Assembly: GCA_964355115.1 (NCBI GenBank) | Contig: CAYHCQ010000103.1 | Coordinates: 1 to 12,638 of the forward strand | Length of the DNA: 12,638 nucleotides | Direction: 5' to 3' | Source: JANXZO01 sp964355115 | GTDB taxonomy: Bacteria; Bacteroidota; Bacteroidia; Bacteroidales; FEN-979 | Shown here: positions 1-8,063 of the stretch, one piece after another | How the letters are laid out: each line of letters begins with the position of its first letter | Numbering within the stretch: position 1 is the stretch's first letter | Position numbers and translations under genes: made by a program | Notes under the pieces: generated by a model | What the model saw: only the letters and a program-made list of their open reading frames with translations | What the model was told of the DNA's origin: nothing | Databases searched by the model: none

Positions 1-1905
1 ACCAATGTCCTCGGGGTACAGTTTATTCAGAAAAAGCTGGTTGATTCCATGGCCAGCATGTCGGCAGTCTTCACGATTCTTTCTGATATTAAGGATACTG
101 CAGAAATCAATCTGTATGTTGATACGGTCATGGTCTTTAAACAACCGGTCGACCTTAAGGTTGGCCCGAACGTGATTCGTGGTGATTTCAACATCTATCG
201 CCCCGAACGTTGGTGGCCCAACGGTATGGGCCAAAGTTACCTTTATAAATGTTCATACCAGGTTAGCGTTCGAGGCAAGGTCATTGCGCAGGGAGCTCAG
301 CGTGTGGGACTGCGTACCATTGAACTGGTGCAGCAAACAGATTCCATTGGCAGGTCATTCCTGTTCAGGGTAAATGGCAAGCCGGTATTTGTCAAGGGGG
401 CCAATTATATCCCACAGGATAATTTCCTTCCCCGGGTAACCGATTCAGCTTATGCCGTCCTGATAAATGAGGTGCGCGATGCCGGGATGAATATGCTGCG
501 TGTATGGGGTGGAGGTGTTTATGAAAAGGATGTTTTCTATGACCTTTGCGACCAGAACGGTATTATGGTTTGGCAGGACTTTATGTTTGCCTGTGCCATG
601 TACCCGGGCAGCAAGGAGTTCCTTGGCAGCATCCGCGATGAGGCAATTCAAAATGTAGTCCGGCTCCGGCGACATCCAAGCATTGCCCTCTGGTGCGGAA
701 ACAATGAGATTGACGAAGGGTGGAAGAATTGGGGCTGGCAGAAGCAGTACGGTTATTCAAAGGAGGATTCTGCGGAAATCCACAAGACGTACCGCACAAT
801 ATTTAATGACATCCTTCCGAATATCGTATTAAAATTCGATACCCTGCGGTACTATACCCCCACCTCTCCTCAAAATGGATGGGGACGGCCACAGAGTTTA
901 AGACAGGGCGATATGCATTACTGGGGGGTATGGTGGGGTAAAGAACCATTCTCCAGCTATGAAAAAAAGATCCCACGGTTCATGTCGGAGTATGGATTCC
1001 AGGGTTTTCCGGATCCGACTACAGTAGAAAAGTTTACTCTTCCTGGCGACAGAACCCCTGGTTCGGATGTAATGAAGGTGCATCAGAAGCACCCGGTTGG
1101 TTTTGAGACGATTGATGAATACCTGCTGAGAGACTACAGAAAACCAAAGGATTTTGACTCCTACAACTATGTAAGCCAGCTTTTGCAGGCCAAAGGAATG
1201 TCGATGGCAATCCAGGCACACCGCCGGGCGAAGCCCAGATGCATGGGTACCCTTTTCTGGCAGCTGAACGATTGCTGGCCCGTTGTATCCTGGTCGGCGC
1301 GTGATAGTTACGGAAAAAAGAAAGCGCTATGGTATGAAGTAAAGAATCAGTATGTGCCCATGCTGGTCTCCCCGGTTGTTGAGGAGGGACATGTAAAGGT
1401 GTATATTTCATCCGATAACATCTATATAGAACGCGATACGATGCAGGTTCGGCTATTTGACTTTGACGGGAACCTGCTGATGGATGAAAAATACTATGTT
1501 GAAATACCCGCCGGACAAAGCTCTGTGTTTTATGATACATTGCAGACGGATCTGCTTAATGGTCTGGATTCAGCCCGTGTCGTTTTATCCGTAATGCTCA
1601 CAGGCCGAGACGGATCGCTGTTATCAAGGAACAATCTCTATTTTGTCCCGCCGAAGGATCTGAAACTCCAGAAACCTGAGGTGTTGATGAGGGCCATCGA
1701 GTTCCCTGCAGGCTACAGGATACTTATTGTAACTGATCAGCTGGTAAAAAATACAAGACTTTCCACTTCTGTTGAAGGAGAGTTTAAAGACAATTATTTC
1801 GATCTGATTCCCGGCGAGGTTTATGAGGTTTATTTCTATACCAAAGCCCGTGATGAAAAGATTACCGAAAAGATTGTGGTAAAATCTCTCATCGACTCAT
1901 TCTGA
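1..1905 (+). CDS. GH2 beta-mannosidase, C-terminal 634 residues (5' end outside window)
   Basis: The enzyme should remove terminal beta-linked mannose from non-reducing ends, for example Man-beta-1,4-GlcNAc of N-glycan cores or manno-oligosaccharides. Reading is open from base 1, so the true start lies upstream. Visible in order are the end of an immunoglobulin-like GH2 domain (RWWPNGMG near residue 70), the TIM-barrel entry with RVWGGGVYE, then WCGNNE with the candidate acid/base Glu236 (codon 706-708) and FMSEYGFQG with the candidate nucleophile Glu330 (codon 988-990). The 94-residue spacing agrees with the pair I recall for Bacteroides BtMan2A (Glu462/Glu555), implying that roughly 225 N-terminal residues, including any signal peptide, are missing. 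C-terminal Ig-like domains follow to residue 634. The stop overlaps the next start by one base (TGATG), so translation is probably coupled. The family is secure; the natural substrate is inferred from the GH92 neighbour. Confidence 0.93.
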   Translation, partial: TNVLGVQFIQKKLVDSMASMSAVFTILSDIKDTAEINLYVDTVMVFKQPVDLKVGPNVIRGDFNIYRPERWWPNGMGQSYLYKCSYQVSVRGKVIAQGAQRVGLRTIELVQQTDSIGRSFLFRVNGKPVFVKGANYIPQDNFLPRVTDSAYAVLINEVRDAGMNMLRVWGGGVYEKDVFYDLCDQNGIMVWQDFMFACAMYPGSKEFLGSIRDEAIQNVVRLRRHPSIALWCGNNEIDEGWKNWGWQKQYGYSKEDSAEIHKTYRTIFNDILPNIVLKFDTLRYYTPTSPQNGWGRPQSLRQGDMHYWGVWWGKEPFSSYEKKIPRFMSEYGFQGFPDPTTVEKFTLPGDRTPGSDVMKVHQKHPVGFETIDEYLLRDYRKPKDFDSYNYVSQLLQAKGMSMAIQAHRRAKPRCMGTLFWQLNDCWPVVSWSARDSYGKKKALWYEVKNQYVPMLVSPVVEEGHVKVYISSDNIYIERDTMQVRLFDFDGNLLMDEKYYVEIPAGQSSVFYDTLQTDLLNGLDSARVVLSVMLTGRDGSLLSRNNLYFVPPKDLKLQKPEVLMRAIEFPAGYRILIVTDQLVKNTRLSTSVEGEFKDNYFDLIPGEVYEVYFYTKARDEKITEKIVVKSLIDSF

Positions 1906-2783
1906 TGGTAAAAAAAATCAGTACCGCCCTGCTGATCATCCTGTTTCCCCTTGCAGGGATTGCCCAGATCTGGAACATATCTGTGATGTCCTTCAATATC
2001 CGCTACAATAATCCGGAGGATGGCATTTACTCCTGGCCCAGCCGCAGGCCCCTCGTTTCGGAGATGCTGAAGGAACAGACTCCCGACATCATCGGTTTCC
2101 AGGAGGTGTTAAAAGATCAGATCAACGACCTGAGTGCAATGCTGAAGCCATTTGCCTGGGCAGGTGTTGGACGCGACGACGGCAAATCAGCCGGAGAGTT
2201 TGCCCCGATCTTCTACAATCCTGTCCGTTTCACCCTCAAAAACTCAGGTACCTTCTGGCTCTCTGAAACGCCGGAAGTTCCCGGGTCGAAGTCGTGGGAT
2301 GCCGCCTGCACGCGAATTGTAACATGGGTAAAACTAAAGGACAGTGAATCCGGGAAGATCATTTTTGTATTTAATACCCATTTCGACCACAAGAGCCTGC
2401 CAGCCCGAAATGAATCGGCCCGATTGCTGCTTTCTGCCATCGATCAGGTTGCCGGTAAACATTGGGTGGTTGTTACCGGAGATTTTAACGATACCCGGGA
2501 TAGCGAAATGTACAGGATTCTCACAACCACGCCCCCCGGAGCTGCCCTGCTCAATACCTCCAGGATTTCGCGCAACGAACCCCGCGGACCCGATTACACC
2601 TTTGTTGGATTTCCGTTCGATCCGAAACCCGGAAATACCATCGACTTTATCTTTATGAAAAACAGTACAGGGGTTGTGGTGAAGGACCATTCGGTTGTCA
2701 CCTATCATCAAGACGATGATAAATATCCATCCGATCACCTTCCTGTCATGGCTATATTCGAAATCAAGAAAACCAGGAAATAA
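1905..2783 (+). CDS. secreted endonuclease/exonuclease/phosphatase-family (DNase I-fold) enzyme
   Basis: A 292-residue metal-dependent phosphoesterase. Residues 1-21 form a signal peptide (KK, hydrophobic run, cleavage after AGIAQ), so it acts in the periplasm or outside. The motifs of the fold are all present: MSFNIR with Asn31, GFQEV with the metal ligand Glu67, NTHFDH with His159, TGDFND with Asp193 and Asn195, TIDFIF near Asp247, and PSDHLPV with Asp277-His278. It therefore looks catalytically intact. The fold covers nucleases, sphingomyelinases, inositol phosphatases and other phosphodiesterases, so the substrate cannot be read from the sequence. The start overlaps the beta-mannosidase stop by one base and the stop lies one base before the GH92 start, which places the gene in the mannosidase operon. 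My inference is a role on phosphate-bearing glycans or on nucleic acid or phospholipid met while degrading host or yeast material. Confidence 0.9.
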   Translation: MVKKISTALLIILFPLAGIAQIWNISVMSFNIRYNNPEDGIYSWPSRRPLVSEMLKEQTPDIIGFQEVLKDQINDLSAMLKPFAWAGVGRDDGKSAGEFAPIFYNPVRFTLKNSGTFWLSETPEVPGSKSWDAACTRIVTWVKLKDSESGKIIFVFNTHFDHKSLPARNESARLLLSAIDQVAGKHWVVVTGDFNDTRDSEMYRILTTTPPGAALLNTSRISRNEPRGPDYTFVGFPFDPKPGNTIDFIFMKNSTGVVVKDHSVVTYHQDDDKYPSDHLPVMAIFEIKKTRK

Positions 2784-2784
2784 G

Positions 2785-5724
2785 ATGCAGAAAATCAAAT
2801 TGTTTTCCATTGCACTGCTTTTGTGCAGCAACTTTGCGTGCCGGGGCCAGGAGTCATTTTCGCCTGTAAGTCTTGTTGACCCGATGATTGGAACAGGTGG
2901 TCACGGGCATACCTTTCCGGGGGTTAGTGTTCCCTTTGGCATGGTTCAATTGAGTCCCGACACCCGGCTTGATGGCTGGGACGGATGTTCTGCCTACCAC
3001 AACTCCGATTCCGTGATCTATGGGTTCAGCCATACCCACCTCAGCGGTACGGGCTGTTCCGATTATGGCGACATCCTGCTGATGCCGGCCATTGGCCCGG
3101 TAAAACTCGCCGGATACGGCTTCAGGTCAGCCTTCCGAAAGATGAGTGAAGCTGCCTCACCGGGTTTTTACAGGGTAACTCTTGATAAGCCGAACATTCT
3201 CGCCGAACTAACAGCAACCGCCAGAACCGGGATGCACAGCTACACCTTTCCGGCTTCCGACTACGCATCGATCATCCTGGATCTGGTGCACCGCGATAAA
3301 GTTCTGGAGTCGGCAGTAAAAATTACTGGAAATGATGAAATTGAAGGTTACCGGATATCCCAGGCCTGGGCTGCCCGACAGATGGTATATTTCGTGGTAA
3401 AGTTCTCGAAGCCCTTCAGTTCTTTTGCGATCGAATCGAACGAAGAGCCGCTTTCTTCAGGTACCCGGGAGGCCAATGGAACCAGTCTGCGCGCTGGTTT
3501 CCGGTTCCTGACAGAGATGGGTGAAACGATCCTTGTCAAGGTCGGTATTTCGGGGGTAAGCATTGATGGCGCGCGGAAAAATCTGGAGGCAGAAAACAGC
3601 GGCTGGGATTTTCAGAAGGTGAAGAACGAAGCCATTGCCCAATGGAACAGGGAGCTTGGCAAAATCAAAGTGGAAGATGGTTCCGGGGAACAGATGAAGG
3701 TGTTTTACAGCGCTCTTTACCATACGATGCTTCAACCGAATGTTTATACCGATGTTGATGGCCAGTACCGTGGCCGCGACCTGAAGACCCACCAGACCGA
3801 TGGGTTTGATTATTACACCGTATTTTCGCTTTGGGACACCTACCGGGCCGCCCATCCGCTATACACGATCATAGATCAGAAACGGACAACAGATTTCATC
3901 AACACCTTCATCCGGCAATATGAAGAGGGTGGAATATTGCCGGTGTGGGAGCTCTCTTCCAACGAAACCGGTTGTATGATCGGTTATCACGCAGTACCTG
4001 TCATCGCCGATGCCTATCTTAAGGGAATCACCGGTTTTAATGCAGAAAAAGCGTTCGAGGCGATGAAGCACAGTGCCGAACTCGACCAACTCGGACTGCA
4101 AAACATAAAAACAAAAGGGTACATACCGGCCGACCAGGAGGGTGAATCGGTTTCAAAGACCCTTGAATATGCTTATGACGACTGGTGCATTGCCATGATG
4201 GCGAAAGCTATGGGGAAGGAGGATGACTATAAAACCTATATCCGCAGAGCTCAGAATTATAAGAATGTATTCGATCATTCAACCGGGTTCATGCGTGCTA
4301 AGCTTAACGAGACCTGGTTCACCCCTTTCGATCCGGCTGAGGTGAATTTCAACTACACCGAAGCCAATGCCTGGCAGTATAGTTTCTATGTTCCCCATGA
4401 CCTTGAGGGTCTTATGATCTTACTGGGAGGCCGTGAACGGTTTTCTCAGAAACTTGATGCTCTTTTCAGTGCCGACTCAAAAACCACAGGACGCGACCAG
4501 GCCGACATCTCAGGTTTGATCGGTCAGTATGCACATGGCAACGAGCCCAGTCACCACATGGCTTACCTGTATGACTTCGCGGCTGAACCATGGAAAACGC
4601 AAGCGCTGGTGCACCGCATCTGCAAAGAGTTTTATCTTGATAATCCGGAAGGCCTTATCGGGAATGAGGACTGCGGACAAATGTCTTCGTGGTTTGTTAT
4701 GAGCAGCATGGGTTTTTACCCCGTTACACCCGGTTCAAATGTTTATGCCATCGGAACACCCCTGTTTCCGCGGACAACCATAAAACTTGAGAATGGCAAA
4801 TCATTTGTTGTGCGGGCCAACCGGCTGAGTGAAGCCAATTATTATATCCAGTCTGCGACATTGAACGGCAAGCCTTACCCGAAATGTTACCTGAACCATT
4901 CCGACCTGATGAAAGGCGGTGAATTTGTCTTCAACATGGGATCCGAACCCAACAAAGCCTGGGGCATCGGGGCCGGCGATTTTCCCTTTACCCGGATCAG
5001 CGAGAACATCATCACACCGGTTCCTTCGGTAAACATGGGGCAGCGTACATTCCGCGACTCAACCGTTGTTGCCCTCTCCTGCCCCGCTGGCGGAGTTACG
5101 ATCTATTATACCCTCGATGGGAAAGCGCCAACCGCGAAGTCCAGCGTCTACAATCACCCTTTTGTCTTTCGGAAAAATACGGTACTGCAGGCTATCGCCG
5201 TCAAGCCCGGATTGCCACCGAGTTACCCTGTCAGGGCTGAATTCACACTCATTCCCAAAAACCGGAAAATCGTCCTGAATACCGAATATGCTGGTCAGTA
5301 TTCTGCCGGGGGCAGCCTGGCCCTGATCAACTTCATCCGCGGCGGGGAGAATTTCCGGACAGGGAACTGGCAGGGGTATGAAGGCGTTAATGTGGATGCC
5401 GTAATCGATTTAGGGGCCGAGCAGCAGGTGAGAAAAATATCCCTCGGCTGCCTGCAGGATCAGGATTCATGGATATTCATGCCGGTTGAGGTTGTGTTTT
5501 CAATTTCCGGCGATGGAATTAACTTCAAGGAGGCTGGTCGGGTAATAAACGAAACTGAAGAACATGCCCCGGGAACAGTTCTCAGGGACTATATATTGGA
5601 GTTTAAGCAGGTGAAGACACGTTACATCCGGGTTGTAGCGAAGAACCGCGGAGCCTGTCCCGAATGGCACCTTGGGGCCGGAAAAAAAGCGTGGATTTTT
5701 GCGGACGAAATCATAATAGAATGA
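2785..5724 (+). CDS. GH92 exo-alpha-mannosidase with C-terminal CHB_HEX_C-like and discoidin-like modules
   Basis: This 979-residue calcium-dependent inverting alpha-mannosidase would trim alpha-mannose from glycans. I chose ATG 2785, one base after the previous stop, because it gives an export signal (MQKIKLFSIALLLCSNFACRGQ); the Cys could make it a lipoprotein, but the lipobox is imperfect. The catalytic region starts at DPMIGTGGHGHTFPG and ends near residue 735. Motifs include YTEANAWQY with Glu526, matching by position the catalytic acid Glu533 that I recall for BT3990; GNEPSHH with Asn586-Glu587-Pro588; and GNEDCGQMSSWF with Glu628-Asp629 in the catalytic-base region. Residues about 742-828 resemble a chitobiase/hexosaminidase C-terminal beta-sandwich (YYTLDGKAPT). 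Residues about 840-979 resemble an F5/8-type C sugar-binding fold (LQDQDSWIFMPVEV, TRYIRVVAKN). The enzyme and its GH2 neighbour could take mannosidic glycans apart in sequence. The family call is secure; linkage specificity is open. Confidence 0.94.
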   Translation: MQKIKLFSIALLLCSNFACRGQESFSPVSLVDPMIGTGGHGHTFPGVSVPFGMVQLSPDTRLDGWDGCSAYHNSDSVIYGFSHTHLSGTGCSDYGDILLMPAIGPVKLAGYGFRSAFRKMSEAASPGFYRVTLDKPNILAELTATARTGMHSYTFPASDYASIILDLVHRDKVLESAVKITGNDEIEGYRISQAWAARQMVYFVVKFSKPFSSFAIESNEEPLSSGTREANGTSLRAGFRFLTEMGETILVKVGISGVSIDGARKNLEAENSGWDFQKVKNEAIAQWNRELGKIKVEDGSGEQMKVFYSALYHTMLQPNVYTDVDGQYRGRDLKTHQTDGFDYYTVFSLWDTYRAAHPLYTIIDQKRTTDFINTFIRQYEEGGILPVWELSSNETGCMIGYHAVPVIADAYLKGITGFNAEKAFEAMKHSAELDQLGLQNIKTKGYIPADQEGESVSKTLEYAYDDWCIAMMAKAMGKEDDYKTYIRRAQNYKNVFDHSTGFMRAKLNETWFTPFDPAEVNFNYTEANAWQYSFYVPHDLEGLMILLGGRERFSQKLDALFSADSKTTGRDQADISGLIGQYAHGNEPSHHMAYLYDFAAEPWKTQALVHRICKEFYLDNPEGLIGNEDCGQMSSWFVMSSMGFYPVTPGSNVYAIGTPLFPRTTIKLENGKSFVVRANRLSEANYYIQSATLNGKPYPKCYLNHSDLMKGGEFVFNMGSEPNKAWGIGAGDFPFTRISENIITPVPSVNMGQRTFRDSTVVALSCPAGGVTIYYTLDGKAPTAKSSVYNHPFVFRKNTVLQAIAVKPGLPPSYPVRAEFTLIPKNRKIVLNTEYAGQYSAGGSLALINFIRGGENFRTGNWQGYEGVNVDAVIDLGAEQQVRKISLGCLQDQDSWIFMPVEVVFSISGDGINFKEAGRVINETEEHAPGTVLRDYILEFKQVKTRYIRVVAKNRGACPEWHLGAGKKAWIFADEIIIE

Positions 5725-5754
5725 TTTTCGATTTACGATTTTCGATTTACGATT
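5723..5754 (+). repeat. 14-bp tandem repeat, 2.3 copies, starting in the GH92 stop codon
   Basis: Two exact copies of gattttcgatttac occupy 5723-5736 and 5737-5750, followed by a partial copy (gatt). The first copy uses the last two bases of the GH92 TGA stop, and the array fills most of the 43-base gap before the EamA gene. No hairpin or promoter box is evident in it. Its function is unknown. Confidence 0.85.
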
Positions 5755-5767
5755 GTTGATAGAATAT

Positions 5768-6658
5768 ATGGGGACCCAAAAGCTTAAGTCTGACCTTGTC
5801 CTGCTTCTTGCCGCCGCTATCTGGGGGTTCGCCTTCGTTTACCAGAGGCTGGGAATGGAGTATGTTGGTCCGTTCACATACACGGGAGTGCGATTTGCCC
5901 TGGGCACCATTATACTCCTCCCCTTTTTGTGGTTCCGCGCCAGAAAAGCTGAACCGCTTATTCATACTGAGCATCCCTCAGACCGCCGTAAAATTCTCAT
6001 GGGAACCCTGATGACGGGACTCTTCCTAACCGGTGGCGTTACTTTCCAGCAGGTCGGACTTCAAACCACAACCGCGGGGAAGGCTGGTTTTATCACCGGA
6101 TTGTATGTTGTACTTGTGCCGATCGTGGGATTATTGTTTGGACAACGCTCAACGGTTTTTATCTGGATCGGCGCTGCTCTTTCACTGGCGGGACTATACC
6201 TGTTAAGCATCACCAGCGGTTTTCATCTCGATCCGGGAGACAAGCTCGTGCTGGTCTGTGCCATTGTTTTTACTTTTCATGTTCTTTTCATTGCCTGGCT
6301 TTCGCCACTCATGGATTCCTTTCTGCTGGCCATCATTCAATTCGCCATCTGCGCAATAATCAACCTTTCACTGGCATTCTCCCTTGAGATTGTCACACTT
6401 GATGCCATACTGCAAGCCTGGATACCGATCGCCTATGGTGGCATATTGTCGGTGGGAATCGCCTACACCCTCCAGGTAATTGCCCAGAAAACATCCCACC
6501 CTGCCTATGCCTCCATCATTCTCAGCCTGGAAGCGGTATTTGCCGTGCTTGGCGGCTGGCTCATCCTTCATGAACAGCTGACGACACGGATGCTTATCGG
6601 TTGTGCGCTGATGTTGGTGGGAATGGTTGTGGTGCAAATCAAAATGGTAAAATGGTAA
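5768..6658 (+). CDS. EamA/DMT-superfamily inner-membrane transporter
   Basis: A 296-residue permease with about ten hydrophobic helices arranged as two EamA repeats. The first repeat begins LLLAAAIWGFAFVYQRLG, and the second includes a helix-rich stretch ending ASIILSLEAVFAVLGGWLILHEQLT, a sequence typical of the second EamA domain. Family members export or import small metabolites such as amino acids, nucleotides or sugars; nothing here fixes the substrate. I chose ATG 5768 over the in-frame TTG codons at 5753 and 5756 because those lie in or beside the 14-bp repeat and add no family-like sequence. The last codons and the TAA stop fall inside an 8-bp tandem array, so the tail IKMVKW is partly repeat-encoded. 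The gene follows the mannosidase block by 43 bases and may be read through from it; a functional link to glycan use is speculative. Confidence 0.9.
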   Translation: MGTQKLKSDLVLLLAAAIWGFAFVYQRLGMEYVGPFTYTGVRFALGTIILLPFLWFRARKAEPLIHTEHPSDRRKILMGTLMTGLFLTGGVTFQQVGLQTTTAGKAGFITGLYVVLVPIVGLLFGQRSTVFIWIGAALSLAGLYLLSITSGFHLDPGDKLVLVCAIVFTFHVLFIAWLSPLMDSFLLAIIQFAICAIINLSLAFSLEIVTLDAILQAWIPIAYGGILSVGIAYTLQVIAQKTSHPAYASIILSLEAVFAVLGGWLILHEQLTTRMLIGCALMLVGMVVVQIKMVKW

Positions 6659-6712
6659 AATGGTAAAATGGTGAGATGGTAAGATGGTGAAATGGTGAAA
6701 TAGCGAAATGGT
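6641..6712 (+). repeat. 8-bp tandem array (aaaatggt/gaaatggt), nine units, spanning the EamA stop
   Basis: Four exact units of aaaatggt (6641-6672) are followed by five diverged units: gagatggt, aagatggt, gaaatggt, gaaatagc and gaaatggt. The first two units are coding (end of the EamA gene) and supply its TAA stop at 6656-6658. Because 8 is not a multiple of 3, three consecutive exact units pass through all phases and place a TAA in every plus-strand frame, so the array closes any plus-strand reading frame that enters it. It occupies about half of the 106-base gap before the M64 gene. Confidence 0.92.
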
Positions 6713-6723
6713 GAAAGAATGCT

Positions 6724-6731
6724 TAATTTTG
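6724..6731 (+). promoter_or_regulatory. candidate Bacteroidota -7 promoter box for the M64 peptidase gene
   Basis: TAATTTTG matches the TAnnTTTG consensus of the Bacteroidota primary sigma factor and lies 33 bases before the ATG at 6765. I see no TTTG-type -33 box at the expected distance; that region is occupied by the 8-bp repeat array. The extended string cttaattttgc recurs exactly ahead of the glycyl radical enzyme gene. Confidence 0.4.
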
Positions 6732-6764
6732 CCGGTTTAGGACATTTGACAATTCGGGTTCCTT

Positions 6765-8063
6765 ATGAAGAAAAGAACAGTAGCCATATTCCTGTACTCG
6801 CTCATTACTTTGTCGCTTACGGCCCAAACAATTGATTTTAACTCCTGGTTCGTTCCGAAAACCTTGCGGGTAGATTATTTACTGGCGGGAGATTCAAGGT
6901 CGGAAACGGTATTTTTCAGCCAGATGAAGGAGGAACCATTCTGGGGTGGTCCGCATAACAACCTTATTGATCCTTTTGGATACGGTACTTATCGCTATAG
7001 TGTTTATGATTCTGCCATTGGGACTCTGCTGTTTTCGCGGGGTTTCTGCACCCTGTTCCAGGAGTGGCGCGGAACTCAGGAGGCGAAATCGCTGAAACGG
7101 GCGTTTTCCATGACAGCCGTGATGCCCTTCCCGAAAGGGACGATCCGGTTTACGATCGAAAAGCGGGCCTATGAAACCAACACCTTCGAACCCATTTTCG
7201 AACGGTATATCAATCCCGACGACTATTTTATCAATTCGGAGAATGTTCATCGGATGCAATCTGAAAAACTGGTCGATTCGGGCGATCCGGCCAATCATGT
7301 CGATATCGCCTTTATAGCCGAAGGGTACACATCTGAGGAGATGCCTAAGTTTATTGTGGATGCGCGTAAAATGGCAGATTATTTCCTGTCGGTGGAACCC
7401 TATTCGGCCAACCGCGACAAGTTCAATTTCTATGCGGTGGAAGCCCCTTCCGATGAATCGGGTGTGGATATTCCCGGCCAGGATGTGTATGCGAACACGA
7501 ACATCAACAGCTCTTTTTACACATTCGATATGGACCGTTACCTTACTACTTCCGACACCAAATCCATCTACGACATTGCGGCTAATGTCCCATACGATGC
7601 GGTATTCGTGCTTGTCAACAGCAAGCGTTACGGAGGAGGAGGCTTTTACAACCATTATGGACAAAGTACCGTTGATCATCAGCTTTCCAAAGAGGTAGCC
7701 ATCCATGAATTCGGACATTCATTTGCCGGGCTGGCGGATGAGTATTACGGTGCGGAGATTACCTATTCAGACTTCTATAATCTGCGGCTGGAACCATGGG
7801 AGCCCAACATCACCACCAATGTTGATTTTCCTTCAAAGTGGAAAGACCTGGTTTCACCGGGGACTGTTCTGCCAACAACAAGAGAGACAGCCAATAAGGA
7901 TAAGATTGGATTGTTTGAAGGTGGCGGATATGTAGCCAAAGGGATATTCAGTCCGCAGATGGATTGCCGCATGAAATCGAACGAAGCCAAAGGGTTTTGT
8001 CCTGTATGTCAGCGTGCCATCGGGAGGATGATCCGGTTTTACAGCGATACCACTGCGCGGTGA
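6765..8063 (+). CDS. secreted M64-family (IgA peptidase-like) zinc metallopeptidase
   Basis: A 432-residue protein of the peptidase M64 family, named after a clostridial IgA protease. Residues 1-21 are a signal peptide ending LSLTAQ, so it is exported. Residues about 22-140 correspond to the beta-sandwich N-terminal domain usual in Bacteroidota members. The catalytic domain starts near HVDIAFIAEGYTSEEM and contains HEFGHSFAGLADEYYG, giving candidate zinc ligands His314, His318 and probably Asp325, with the general base Glu315. A C-terminal DCRM...GFCPVCQ segment carries three Cys that could be structural. Length and motifs indicate an intact enzyme. Substrate is unknown; Bacteroidota members are common and need not cut IgA. 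The gene has its own candidate promoter, and its TGA overlaps the GTG start of the activase by four bases, so the two are probably cotranscribed although their products act in different compartments. Confidence 0.92.
   Translation: MKKRTVAIFLYSLITLSLTAQTIDFNSWFVPKTLRVDYLLAGDSRSETVFFSQMKEEPFWGGPHNNLIDPFGYGTYRYSVYDSAIGTLLFSRGFCTLFQEWRGTQEAKSLKRAFSMTAVMPFPKGTIRFTIEKRAYETNTFEPIFERYINPDDYFINSENVHRMQSEKLVDSGDPANHVDIAFIAEGYTSEEMPKFIVDARKMADYFLSVEPYSANRDKFNFYAVEAPSDESGVDIPGQDVYANTNINSSFYTFDMDRYLTTSDTKSIYDIAANVPYDAVFVLVNSKRYGGGGFYNHYGQSTVDHQLSKEVAIHEFGHSFAGLADEYYGAEITYSDFYNLRLEPWEPNITTNVDFPSKWKDLVSPGTVLPTTRETANKDKIGLFEGGGYVAKGIFSPQMDCRMKSNEAKGFCPVCQRAIGRMIRFYSDTTAR

Noticed and set aside
2695..2784. 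Upstream extension of the GH92 gene to an in-frame ATG at 2695
   Set aside because: It overlaps the conserved end of the EEP gene (DHLPV), and the ATG at 2785 begins directly with a signal peptide one base after the previous stop.
6894..7718. 274-codon minus-strand open frame opposite the M64 gene
   Set aside because: No recognisable motif, and the plus strand carries the clear HEFGH metallopeptidase. It is a shadow frame.
7964..8059. Upstream extension of the activase to an in-frame ATG at 7964
   Set aside because: It would lie entirely inside the M64 coding sequence and adds 32 residues with no family similarity; GTG 8060 starts at the conserved N-terminus.
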